Below are positions 52,101-63,100 of a stretch of 64,000 nt of DNA, in pieces; positions within the stretch are counted from its first letter, which is position 1; the number at the start of each line of letters is the position of its first letter. The DNA lies in the NCBI GenBank assembly GCA_949358305.1, contig OX442315.1:15650427-15714426 (forward strand). Direction: 5' to 3'. Origin of the DNA: Strigamia acuminata. Taxonomy: Eukaryota; Arthropoda; Chilopoda; Geophilomorpha; Linotaeniidae. The notes beneath the pieces were generated by a model. It had not been told where the DNA came from and made no database searches. It worked only from the letters and a program-made list of their open reading frames with translations. Both the position numbers and the translations under genes were made by a program.

Positions 52101-53827
52101 CAAGTGACCGCAAGGATTTGGGACCCTACAAGGATCGTTTTGTGGAGTTATCGTTGGATGACGGTGTAAGTTTTTGGGGTGAGAGATTTGTCGTTCCGGC
52201 AGCACTGGTGCAGCGAGCGTTATCGTTATTGCACGACGGCCATGTTGGCGTCGTATCCATGAAGGGCCGTGCGCGAGCTGCGTTGTGGTGGCCGGCGGTA
52301 AATACCAACATTGCTGCGCATTGTGCTGCTTGCATCATATGTAAAAAGCTTGCCCCTTTGCCACCGCGCGTGCAGCCGGTGAGCTGGCCGCGCGCTACTC
52401 TCCCGTGGGAGCGCATTCACGTGGACTATGCTGGTCCCCTGCTCGGCAAAATGATTTTGATCGTTGTCGATGCGTTTTCGGGGTGGTTGGAGGCGCAGGC
52501 GGTGGCTTCGGCGACCAGCGCCGCCACGATCGCGGTGTTAAGGCGTTTATTCGCCGGTTACGGTCTGCCAGCGACTGTGGTGTCCGACAACGCCACATGT
52601 TTCAAGTCACAAGAGTTCCGTGACTTCCTGGCAAGAAACGCCATTTCACAGTTGTGGTCACCGCCATGGCATCCCCAAAGCAACGGCCGGGCAGAAAGGG
52701 GGGTCCGCGAGTTCAAGGAGAGACTGGCGAAGATCACAAGCGGCAGTTTGGAGGTGCGAATTGCGAGGGTGCTGTTCGCGCAGCACTCGTCGGTGGAGGG
52801 AAGAGATGGATTGTCCCCTGCACACAGATTCCTTGCGCGCCCGCTGCGCACTCATTTGCAGATTGTAAAGTCCAGTTCCAGCCGTGTGGTCAGCACCGTG
52901 GAAAACACAGAGGTCAGCATTAGAAGTTTTAGCACAGATGATTTGGTGTGGTATAAAGTATTCCCGGCCACAACCAAGCTTTGGAAGGCCGCGAAGGTTC
53001 TCAAAAAGAAGGGAATGGTACTGTATGAAATACTAGATGTCGAAACAAACGTTGTGCACGTTAGACATGTCAATCAAATGCGTGCTCGTGTGCAAAAGCA
53101 GATGACCACCGGCGGTCCCGCAGGAACAGTGATGTCAAATCGGGACCAACCTGCAGAGGGGGACTCGCAGGTCAAGTCGGTGGCGGAGGAACTCCAAGAA
53201 GAACAGTGGATGCTGGTTGTGTCGCCACCGCCGCCAGATTTGTCGTCATCATCATCTGGACTGAGTGACCAGGGTGATGAAGTGGTATTGGTGCCTAATC
53301 AAATTGTTGTTATAGAACCCAACCTGCCCCCGGTGGTGGACCTGGAGCAGGTGATCCAATTACCAGGAGACGAGGTCATTCAACCACCAAGACATGAGGT
53401 GATTCAACCACCAAAAGGCGAGTTGATCCAGTCGCCAAGAGACGAGGTGATCATAGACGGCAAGCGCCTGAGCGTCTGCCTGGAGCGACTGGAGGATCTG
53501 GAACCAGGGACGGCGGACGAACACGCGGCGAAGCCAGCACGTCCATTTGCCCGTGATGAGCTGCAGGATGAGAATGCACTGATGACGGCTGATTCGCATA
53601 GTGCGATTCACCTACCTGATTCGGAGAACACTGATTCGTCTGACGAATCCTTGCGACGTGAGCAGGCTGGGCTTCCTGTTGATCAACCGACTACATCAAG
53701 TGGACGGCCGGTTCGTGAGAAGCGTCAGCCCGAGTGGATGAGAGATCCAAATGTGGTGCTCACAACGACAACGAGAAAGAGAAGGAAGAAAACGCCCAAG
53801 CAGGGAGAAATTGGTCACGATGTTTGA
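49178..53827 (+). CDS. gag-pol: gag-pol polyprotein of the 5.5-kb Ty3/gypsy element
   Basis: One frame of 1549 codons, ATG 49178 to TGA 53825-53827, no frameshift. Residues about 1-190 are a gag capsid-like domain (FDGKYAADWDRYLERV). 210-250 is Gly/Arg-rich. A knuckle of unusual spacing follows at about 257 (CWHCGGPHFRYQC, three instead of four residues before His). The protease has VDSGAERSVVS at about 350. Reverse transcriptase has catalytic YQDD at 651-654. RNase H begins with VVADASPVGVG. The integrase has an HHCC finger (HVGVVSMKGR, CAACIICK), Asp in HVDYAGPL, Asp in VSDNATCF and Glu in GRAERGV, 35 residues apart. A Pro/Glu-rich tail with short IQPP-type repeats closes it. All catalytic residues are present, so the element may be active. 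Single-frame gag-pol and the domain details suggest a mag-like clade. Confidence 0.96.
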   Translation: MAAPKVILGHPRPFDGKYAADWDRYLERVAEFRTLNDIPDAKQKSLLLSLIGPKSYAELQKAAHPAKLSTKTYQDVVDLMRVHLEPIAQPHVCRQRLGLRMRKKDESVEQYLTVLKGLAQPCGFATPEEDDAGVLDAFLRGINAAGMRKYIMLYENLTLKQAAKLATSYESAMATPSASMDAGVTAEAPMHLADSEVNQVRQFRPARRGGVAGGGFASGGSNRGPGDSGWRGGRGGPSGFGQRGRGRAGARAPAGIACWHCGGPHFRYQCPEWTRRSGPARESTQENGDINFKPEFRQQSVPVNVVSGEEDEDVGVPPDAWDIFLVEQTERRFPPFQVDFNVCGRIWNFQVDSGAERSVVSWGQFASLAGMGGCFPVLRKTEVALKAYTGAPIAVFGEVSLPVRYRGKESNLDFLVVEGTGPNLLGRDLIGRLGVRVKTQTEVAEPPVQAELDVHQSSGASAEMQLAALLEKFAEIFEISLGAFNGPPIDLKIRADVTPRFFRPRPVPIPLRPQVEKEIDRLVAEGIFTPITFSEWATPLVIVRKKDGGVRLCGDYRSTINIAIEPDPYPLPSIADIFAQVGRARIFSKLDYRHAYQQLKLSQKSAIIAAVNTIKGLMAVNRLPFGTISSSGIFQRTAEGVVAGINKIFVYQDDILIATITVEEHLVILALVFERLIRKRLRLCRAKCVFCVTSIEFLGFQLANGGVSPLPNRIRAITEIGAPEDVTQVKSFLGLINFYGQFVKGLSTMAAPLYALLVKGQPWIWARQQVRAFQQIKQALVSAPVLKFYDLSRPAIVVADASPVGVGAVLAQLGTDNKEWPVVFASRSLSSAERNYGQVDKEALAILFAVKRFHQYICGRHFTIYTDHRPLLGILGRNRPISNIISPRMLRWALALACYDYELFFRRGGDVSNADALSRAPVDPPVKLQTNIHTFLTELTVESLIGKRELVLATRTDPILSEVVEMVKSSNWTAASDRKDLGPYKDRFVELSLDDGVSFWGERFVVPAALVQRALSLLHDGHVGVVSMKGRARAALWWPAVNTNIAAHCAACIICKKLAPLPPRVQPVSWPRATLPWERIHVDYAGPLLGKMILIVVDAFSGWLEAQAVASATSAATIAVLRRLFAGYGLPATVVSDNATCFKSQEFRDFLARNAISQLWSPPWHPQSNGRAERGVREFKERLAKITSGSLEVRIARVLFAQHSSVEGRDGLSPAHRFLARPLRTHLQIVKSSSSRVVSTVENTEVSIRSFSTDDLVWYKVFPATTKLWKAAKVLKKKGMVLYEILDVETNVVHVRHVNQMRARVQKQMTTGGPAGTVMSNRDQPAEGDSQVKSVAEELQEEQWMLVVSPPPPDLSSSSSGLSDQGDEVVLVPNQIVVIEPNLPPVVDLEQVIQLPGDEVIQPPRHEVIQPPKGELIQSPRDEVIIDGKRLSVCLERLEDLEPGTADEHAAKPARPFARDELQDENALMTADSHSAIHLPDSENTDSSDESLRREQAGLPVDQPTTSSGRPVREKRQPEWMRDPNVVLTTTTRKRRKKTPKQGEIGHDV

Positions 53828-53944
53828 GAAGATTAATTTTGTCTGAATGTTTGAAATGTTTATGTTATATGAATTTAGAGAATCTTATGTAGAAAATATC
53901 GCATTTATTTGACTGAGAATTTGATGCTTCAAATTGGGAAGTGA

Positions 53945-54150
53945 TGTTGTGTTTAACGACGATAAATGATGTCCAAATTGTTATTGTAACGAAGGTTCGT
54001 GTCGATTGTTGTCTTGGTTGCTTTGGCAACCAAGCTGGAATAAATCAGTTGTTGTATAAATGTGAGAATGAGTGGTTCATTCCGGAGGCCTCTCCTTGAG
54101 GTTAGGCCTGGAACATTATTTGTGTTTAAATCATGATAAAGACACAAAAG
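53945..54150 (+). repeat. 3' LTR of the 5.5-kb element
   Basis: Same 206-bp sequence as 48662-48867 with one difference noticed. It is preceded by AAATTGGGAAGTGA, a weak polypurine tract, and followed by the target duplicate AACT. Confidence 0.94.
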
Positions 54151-55140
54151 AACTGCGACATTGGGAAATTGCCAAACCACTCACTTCGCAATGTGTTATC
54201 AATTGATTCAGTCGATTCAGCGATATCAAGTGTATTGAACAAATTGGCTGCCTCTCGTTGGTTGACCACTTCCGAGCCACAAGATCAGATTTTCGCTTTT
54301 CAAGTCAAAAAAGCAACTTGCAAGCAAAAATCGACTTATCTGCACAAAGTTGATTGGTCGACCGTCGATTGTCGTCCCGATGTGCAAGCGGCTCTGTTCG
54401 ATGACAGTTATCCAGCAATTTCCAGCGACGGAGAGATATTTTATTTTCGGTACGACCCTCATCTCCAAGTTCTCGAAGCCTTAGAAGCGGCCACGGCGCT
54501 CTCGTTTCGCCACCATACGCCCGTTGATGATTACGGCAATATGAGAATGTGGGAGACGGCCAATCTTACCGAAATATTTTTTAAGCAAACTCGTACTTTG
54601 TATTCTTGTTTTAATTTCGATACAAGAAAATGGCGTTCACTTGAATTTACTCGGAATCAAGTTAAGAATTGCACGCGGATGCTTCTGGCAACTGCCGAAG
54701 GAAAATATTTCTTCGACTGTTTATATGAACAACAAATCAAAATCGTCGATACTAAGTTGGAGACTTGCGTGACGAAAAATAAATTACCGGGCCTGTGGGA
54801 TTCTGTCCCGTGCAAAACTCTCCGAAAGAATTCTGCGGAGAAATTGATTTTTTTTGCGACAAGTTCTTCGAAAACCTTAGTTTACGACATCAACGCTGAC
54901 AACTGGTGTACAGTTTCATCGCCATCCGAAAACGATTACGCAACTCCTGTGAGAATGTGTGTGTTTTACGACAATGACTGTTTAATATTCGAAATGGATT
55001 ACCATCGACGCTGTTATTTTGTGAAATCTTTAGAAACTTTGAAAACTGTAAACAATTATGCTGGAGAATGGAAGAATTTGGAAGACTATTTGGCAGATTA
55101 TGTACATTTTGATGTGTGCAGAGTTTCAAATTTGAATTGA

Positions 55141-57177
55141 ATTAAAATTTATACCATAAAGTTTATATATTTTAAAATTTATAACTTAAATTAATAAACA
55201 TTTCTTCTTGCTGAATATTTTTTGAACATTACAATTCTAACATTTTAATTCTTAATAAGAAGAAAAAAAAATGCGTTTCGAACATTGTGCGGACCACTAG
55301 GGCAGAGTTTCCCGGAAGTCGTCTGCGGTCTTTCTCGTCGTTTGCACGCAATTACGCGCCGGAGGAGTTCCACACGAGTTTATCGACAGTGTTTGGTGGA
55401 CCGAAAGCGCGGAAAACCTCGCTCGGGTCGGTATTAACGAGAATTCGGACTAAACTTGAAGGAGAATGGTTCGAGGATGATAGTCGGATTGGCGACGGAC
55501 GAGACATGTGGGAACAACACAAAACACTTTTAGGACGGGAAACAGGTGGTGAAGGAAGATACGCGTTCATTAACAACATGTTTGAATTTCCTAATAAACA
55601 AAATACAAAATACGAAATGAAAGGCTTACCGTGTTATGTTGCCGTACCGATATGTCACATGTCAGGTTCAGGTTCCTGCTATCTAGGATCAATTATTCCT
55701 TCAGGCAGATTCACAATGGATGCAGATAATATTACCGTGAATGATTTTTTGAAACGACGAAACACAAACTTACGATCGCGACTATACAGCACATCGGTGT
55801 ATTATTTTATTTTGTGATACGATGACTTAAAACGAGGTACAAAAATGGCGTTAAAACAAGCCATCTAGTGAGCTTATTAAGAACGAATAAGTAATAACGT
55901 CATTCGGCGCAAAATTTAAATTTTCAAATTTGACCAAATATCACAGCTATCAACTCTATGGGGAATTTTGTTTTTGTGCCACGTCAGTAAACACTTATGG
56001 TATTGCATTTTTATATTTTCACACGTTTAGAATTTAGAAGACAATTAACACCAATTTTATGCAAAAATCGCCAAAAATGCCACAGAAGCCACAATGCCCC
56101 AATAACACTCAAAGTTGAGGGAACTTTTAAGGAAAGTTCATACAGCGACCACTTCCGGTCAGTTGGCGCTTGTCAAACATTTTAATTTTTATTAACAGGA
56201 TCACTGAATAAATTACACCTTCAAATTCATTCAGTATTCTATATACCGGTACGCAACAACTTTGATTTTTTTTAGTTGTATTTTTTTAAATATCGCGCCG
56301 ATTTATTTCTTATTTCAGCATGAAAATATTATTTCTTTACTTATTACTCATTTTATTACTCGCGAATCGAGCCGAAGAACATCAAAACGACGAAAATGAC
56401 GAAAAATCAAAAGTATAGTAATCGCGTATATTTTATTCTGTTCACTACACAAATTCCCGTATTAATCCACTAGAAATTTCATTACCCAGCCAAAATGATA
56501 GCGATGGTTCACATCTTCGACCAAATTAATCCCGAAATTATTCAGCAGCAACTGCATCAACAATCAATATGAAGAAATCGGTCCGGCAGTTTTCTACAAA
56601 GTCATCAATAGCGGATAAAGTTCTCGAACGAGACTCGACAAACACACACCAGGAGTTATAGACAATTCTATTTTATTCGCACAAACTTTGTTATACATTT
56701 ACAAAAATCAAACAAAAAATAAGAAAATATTCAACAACTTAAACCAAAATCATCAAAATCAAATTTTGATCAACACTTCCGTGAGGAAAATCGTATCGTC
56801 GATTAAATACAGCGGTTTTAATCGATTAAGTGCGATAAATTGATGAATGCCGTTTACAAATCTCCGCATTTTCACTACAAATTTCATAATTTCTTTACCC
56901 ATCCAACTACGGATACTCTCGACGGACGTTGAGGCGCACGAAATCTGACAAACGTCTTTACCCAATTTTTAATGCAGTTTATTAAAAATAAAATTACTTA
57001 TTCTTAAAAACACTTGTATTTCAGTAGTGTTAATCTTTTATTACTTCTTCTCAGAACTCATAAAAATACAAATAGGTATAAAATAGAATTGTTCCCATCC
57101 GGTACCCGTACTTAAATCTTCCCATGATGCCAAGCGGCACTGCGCAAACAATTGATAAAACAATTTAAAAGTAAAAA
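55141..57177. other. Remnants of further cassette copies
   Basis: 55205-55260 repeats the BTB 3' flank. 55287-55550 is a GC-richer open stretch (MRTTRAEFPGSRLRS start) that I do not recognise. It joins directly to 55551-55590, a trypsin scrap (GRYAFINNMF) and the trypsin flank up to about 56090. 56175-56350 repeats the MATH 3' flank. 56759-56850 on the minus strand is the end of a MATH domain (GIHQFIALNRL, then a changed tail). The region is a chain of broken duplicates. The TPR promoter should lie within the last few hundred bases; no motif was recognised. Confidence 0.65.
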
Positions 57178-60100
57178 ATGGCCGCTTCGGGTGAACTGCT
57201 TGCTACTGCTCTTCTTCCCGAGGAATTGGAGCAACTTTCACCATCAATAAAGGAGAAGATCGAAGTACATTTAAAATCCATAAACAATAAATTAGATGAA
57301 AGTCGAGTGCAATATGAACGGTTACGCGTCAATTCAGGTAAATACCAACGAAATAAAAACACTTTTAACACATCCGTAAAATGTCGGTTGTAAATTGTAA
57401 TTTGTAATTTTCAGAGCAACAAACGTTCGAGTTGGAAAAACAAATTTCCGAATGCGAAATTCGACTGGAGAGTGAAGCTAATAAAGTTCTCGAGGTTCAA
57501 ACCAAATTGAACGAATATGGTGAAAATTTTAATCTAAAAATTTAATTTTTCGTGCATAAACATTGAAATTAATTAATTATTCGTTATTTTAGAGCTGCAG
57601 TGTACGCAATTAACATCGGAATTGCGTCAAATTCAAGAAACGCATAATAATGTATTGAATGACCAGGTAAAATTGGAAATTTGTGAGTTTTTCGCGTTTA
57701 ATTTTCATGATTTTGTTGTTTTTAGATGCACAGTAATCGATTAATTGAGCAATTAGAGACGGATAAGCGAGAATCAGCCGTTATTTTGGAAAAACGAGCT
57801 AAGGAGATGGATAAATATACAGGTTTTGTGGTTTTCTTGAATGGTTTTTGAGGGTATTTTTTAATGTTAATTGAAATTATTTTAGAGGAACTAGCCGAAC
57901 TGCGAGAAAAGTTGGAAAATTCCATCAAAGAGCGTTGCGAATCGATTACAAAATCGGAGGATCTTGCTAGCAAGGAGTTAACGCTTGAATATCGTGAGCA
58001 GAGACTCAACCAGGAGCGGGAATTACTCTCGAAACAAATCGATTGGCTGAACAAAGAACTCGCAGATAAAACGCAAGAAGTGAATTCCGTACGAAGAGAG
58101 AAAACGTCGAAAACCATCCAGTTACAAAACCAATTGGATCAAGTCACGGACGAGGTAAACCTACAAACAAAAGGCTAAATACTATAAAGATTTATGTTAA
58201 AATATCAAAATAATTGAAATAATCAACAGAAATAACCGTAAAATATCAAAATAATTAAAATAATGAACAAAAATAACCGTAAAATATCAAAATAATTGAA
58301 ATAATCAACAAAATAACCTTAAAATATCAAAAGAATTGAAATAATCAACAAAAATAACTGTAAAATATCAAAATAGTTAAAATAATCAACAAAAATAACC
58401 TTAAAATATCAAAATAATTGAAATAATCAACAAAATAACTTTAAAATATCAAAAAAATTGAAATAATCAACAAAAATAACCGTAAAATATCAAAATAATC
58501 AACAGAATTAATCACAAATATCAAAATAATTTTAATATCTTTTAAAATAGTTATAGAATATCAAAATAATTCAAATCTTTAAAAATAATAGTAAAATGTC
58601 AAAATTATATTAAAACATTTTTTTTTTAAATTTATTTTCAGTTGAGTTCGCTCAGGGAAGTCGCCACAACAGTCAAAGAATCTCTGGAAAAACAAATTCA
58701 GGAAAACGAAACAACCGTTCAGAAATTAAAAGATGCACGCGATTCAAGTGTATCGATGGAAGAGAGTTATCAACAGCAATTGCGAGCCCAAACTCGACTT
58801 GCAGATTTATACAAAGTAATTTTAATAATAAAAAATTTAAAAAAATAATTATTATATTTTTTTTTATTGTCTTCTCAACAGAGTTCGTCGGAAGATAATC
58901 AGAAACGAATTGAAGAACTCGTAACTGCTGTAGAAGAACTTCAGAACGTGCTAGTGCAGACGCAAGAAGACTTCCAAAAGCACGAAGTCGAGTTATCGGA
59001 GAAGGAAACGACGATAATAAAGGAACGCGATGCCCTGCACGAAAAGGTCGAGTCCTTGGAAAAGGAATTGAGCAATGCGAATAAATTGTTGTCCTGTTTG
59101 AGGCCGAAAGGTGAATAAATCGAATTATTTCCGATAAATATTAAATTTAAATTTTTTTAAATCATTTTTTTTGTTTTTTTAGGTTTGTCGCCGGAAAACA
59201 TCGCCGCGCTTTCGCCATCCGCAGCAATTGCGAGCAGTTTGCTCAAATCCGGGATGACGCTCACCCAGATTTACTGCGAGTACACGAAGATCTCGGAAGA
59301 ACTTCGCATCGAGAAACACGAATCGGAGCGATTAAATCAATACATTGACCAAATTTTGCAAGAAATCGAGGAACGAGCGCCGCAGCTCAAAAGGCAAAAG
59401 GAGGATTACGAAAAAGCCGTCGAAACCAACGCATCGTTGAGTCGTCAACTGGAAATGGCGTTAAGGGTACAAATGAAAAATAATTGTTTTGTAGATTTGG
59501 AGTTATTTTTTTAATGTTTAAATTTTTTTTAGGAATTTGAAGGGATGAGGATCGAGACGGACGAAGCGAAACGGAAAAGTTCACATTTTGAGCGGGAAAA
59601 CCAACGACTTATGCGCCAAATTGCGGATTTGGGACTCCAGGTGCGCACGCTGCTTAAGGAAGTGGAGGAATTGCGGAGTGGGACCGTGGGAATGGATCAG
59701 GAGGAAGATGATGTCACTTCGACGAGTTCTGCCGATTTAATTACCAAAAAACTTGTCAGTTTTAAGTAAGTTGGGGGAAATGGGTGTGAATTGATTGGAA
59801 ATTGATCGATTTTTGTTTTAGGAGCATCGAAGAGATGCAGAATCAAAACGAGCAGTTGCTGGTTGTCATTCGCGATCTGAGCGAAAGCCAAGAAGCGAAC
59901 GAACAGAAAATGACCAACGAAAAGTAAGTTTAATTGTGTGGGGGGGATTTTTTTGAGTCGGATTGAATTTTTTTTGTATTTTTATTTTAGAACTGCGGAA
60001 TTGGAAATGGCGTTGAATACTGCGATCGAAGAACTGGAAGAATTGAGAACTGCTCGTGGCAAACAAGCAGAAGTTCTCGAATCGATCGTGCGACAGAAGG

Positions 60101-63100
60101 AAATGTATCGAGTTTTGTTGGATCAGAATCAGACATCGCCCGTAAAAAATGATTAATATAAATTAATAATAAATTTTTTTATTATTTATTTTTTAAATCG
60201 ATTGTTTTCAGACACTGTCTACGCGTTTGTCGCCTGCAACTTTACAACCAGGCTCGTTATCACCGAATTTGAAGACGCGAGAAGCGTTGACGCAGCTTCA
60301 GGAAGAGTTTAAACGATATAAATCTGAAAAGGCTGAAAACGACAAGTAATTTAAAGGCGAAAAATTGAAGGAAAAAAAATATTTTGATGTATTTTCTTTT
60401 TTTTTAAAGGATTTTAACTGAACAGACGGAAAAAGCGAAGGACGAAGCGTCGGAAATGCGGCTTCAAACTGCCAGATTGACCGCACAAGTAATTAAAATG
60501 ATTAAAAACGAGTTTGTGTAATTAGTAAATCGGATTATTTTGCAGCTGGAACATTCCAACGAGCGGTACAAGATCCTCCAATCCAACATTGAAGGATGCA
60601 AGAAGGAAAACAGCGCTCTGATTGACAAAAGCCAGCGTTTATCCGCCCAAGTTTTGAGGCACGAACAGATAGCCGAAGTTCTCAGACAGGATTTGATGTC
60701 GATTCAGGAGAAATGTTCGCGCGCCGAAGTGATAAACGAAAATATGAAAGCCGAGCGGGATTTGCTGAAGTCGATGGAAGTGAGATGGTTGCAAGAAAAA
60801 GAGGTTTTGCTGCGAGAACAGAAAGGACAGAACGTTCTTAAAGCGAATTTACAAGCAATTCAAGTGAGAAATTTCATTTTTTTCGCTAATTTTTTAATTT
60901 TTTCTTGATTAATTTTTTTAAATTTGTTTCTAGAATAACTTGGAACGGGGCGACTCGGAGACGAAACTTCGATACACTTCGCGCATCGAGTTGTTGGAAA
61001 AAGAGAATAGTAATTTGAGGAAAAAACTGGAAGGTGAAAACGAGCAATACAAAGTTGCGGTTAAAGGATGGAAGGTGAGGAATGATGAAAAACGAGTGTT
61101 AAAAGTGTTTTTTTTTATAATTTTATTTTGTTTAAACAGAAAGAAGTCACTCAATTGCGCGAACGAATCGACGCGGAAAGTGAGAATCATCATAAAGTGC
61201 GCGACGAATTAGTCGAGGCGTATTCGCAAACTAGTTTATTGAAGCAAGAGGTGAATTAAATTTGATTTTTTTATTTTTTTATTTTAATTTATTTATTTAT
61301 TTTGTTTTTTTTAGTTGTCCGACGTAAAAAGTAAACTTGAAGCCGCTGAAAATCGTTTGTCGCAACTGAACGGCGACGTTGGAACTTCAGGTTTTGGTCA
61401 CTAACGGGTTGAAATGGTTAACAAATTGAATTTTATGTATTTTGGTTTGGATTTAGGGGTCCAAGTTGCGACGAGGAGCATTGAAACGGAAGTGAAGGAT
61501 CTAAATTTCGATCTGTTGAACACGAAATCGGAAAATAAGGCGTTGAAGGATCAGTTGAATCAGACCAAACAGCATTTAGAACAATACAAAACGATTGCAA
61601 ACAGTGTTGAACAGGAAATGAAGAATGAAATTGAAGTAATGTTTTTATGTTTATTTTATTTTTTTTATTAAGTTATTTTTATTAATTTTAATTGACAGGC
61701 GAGTAAATTATTCAAAGAAACGATGGAAAAGCGACTCCAAGAGAATCTTGAACGTAAGAAATTGCATTAAATTGAAGGGAATTTATTGATTTTTGATTTT
61801 ATTTTTATTTTTATTTGCAGTGCATAGTGATCTGGAAAAAAAGATTCAAGACTTGGAAAAGGAAAAACAAGATTTACTCAACGAAAATCAGACATTATTG
61901 AATGAAAATCTATCGCAGGTGATTTAATTAACGCCGAAATAAAATTATTTTGAGATTAATTATTTTATTATTTTTTTAAATTTTGTTTTCTCACTTGTCA
62001 GAGCTCGGATTTGAGAAAGGAATTGGCGACGGCGCAATTGGAGCTACAAAATGCTCTGCAAAAGGCCGAAGTTGCGGCTGAAACTGAACAAAACGCGCGA
62101 CAGGATTGCCAGCAGCAATTGAGACTTGCTCAAGAAGTGAAAAAAAAAATTAAACATTAAAAATAAATTATTTTAAATTTTTTTTTAAATTTGCAGTCTC
62201 AAGATCGATACGAACACGAATTGATTCTTCACGCAGCGGACGTGGAAGCGTTGGGCGCGGTTAAATTACAGTTGGAACAAGCGGTGGCTAAATTGCCAGT
62301 TGTGGAAGAAGTCGCTAGACGCGCGAATCACGCGTTGGAGACGCAGAATCAGTCGTGGGAGGAGCAGAAACACTTGATATCTGCCGGAAAGAGAGAATTG
62401 GAGGAACGATGCGAACAACTGGACAAACAAAACGCGCATTTGCACGACCAAATTGAATTGGTGAATATTTGATGCGTTTTTGCTGGTTTGAGATGGGATT
62501 CTAATTTATTTCGATCGATAGATGAGCACGCAAATGCTGGCGCTTCAGTCGCGAACCACACCTGAAACTTTAAATATTTCACTCAGCGATAACTCGAGTA
62601 AATCCGCAGAACAGCTGTTGGAAGTTATTCGGTAATTTGGTAATTTTTGAGTGATTTAAGGTGGAATCTAATTTTTTTGTTTGTTTAGGTTTTTGCGACG
62701 TGATAAAGAGATCGCCAACACGAGATTGGAATCGATAAATGCGGAGAATTTACGGTTTAAGTCGAAGATTGAATTTATGGAGAAACAGTTGGAGGAGTTG
62801 CAGAAAAATGCCATTGATAATTTGGCTAATTCAGCGGTGACGATGCAGACGGCTAAGCAGCATTCGGAACTTCTGCGTAAAGTTGAGATGGTCAACGTTC
62901 TAACTGACAGCAACCGGTTGTTGCGTGAAGAGAGAGACACTGCCGTTCATGGAAATAAAGAATTAGAAGCTAAAGTAAATTTAAAAAATGACAAATTTGT
63001 GAGAATTTCTAAAGTTTGACGAGAATTTGTGAAATTTTATTGAAATTTGTCGAAAATTTGTGAAATTTTATTGAAATTTATTGAAATTTATCGAAAATTT

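Larger units (their letters stand above)
48662..54150 (+). mobile_element. Young, apparently intact Ty3/gypsy (mag-like) retrotransposon
   Basis: The element is 5489 bp with 206-bp LTRs (48662-48867 and 53945-54150). The LTRs differ at one base that I can see (T/C at 48719 region versus 54002 region). A perfect 4-bp duplication AACT (48658-48661, 54151-54154) flanks it. It has a single uninterrupted gag-pol frame. The LTRs start TG but end AAAAG, not CA. The insertion splits a BTB gene copy. The intact frame, near-identical LTRs and clean duplication indicate a recent insertion. Confidence 0.95.
48430..55140 (+). pseudogene. BTB-BACK protein, copy 4, truncated and split by a retrotransposon
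   Basis: The left fragment 48430-48661 starts within the BACK region (ETTRNVYTFVLSRTKQICES) and lacks the whole BTB domain. The reading is cut after a TCG AAC codon pair by the 5.5-kb element at 48662-54150. It resumes in the same frame at 54151 and is open to TGA 55138-55140, with the kelch-like motifs CFNFDTRKWRSLEF and TLVYDINADNWCTVSSPS. The 4-bp AACT next to each end of the element is its target duplication. The gene was already 5' truncated (a DNA transposon lies directly upstream) when, or before, the insertion took place. Confidence 0.9.
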
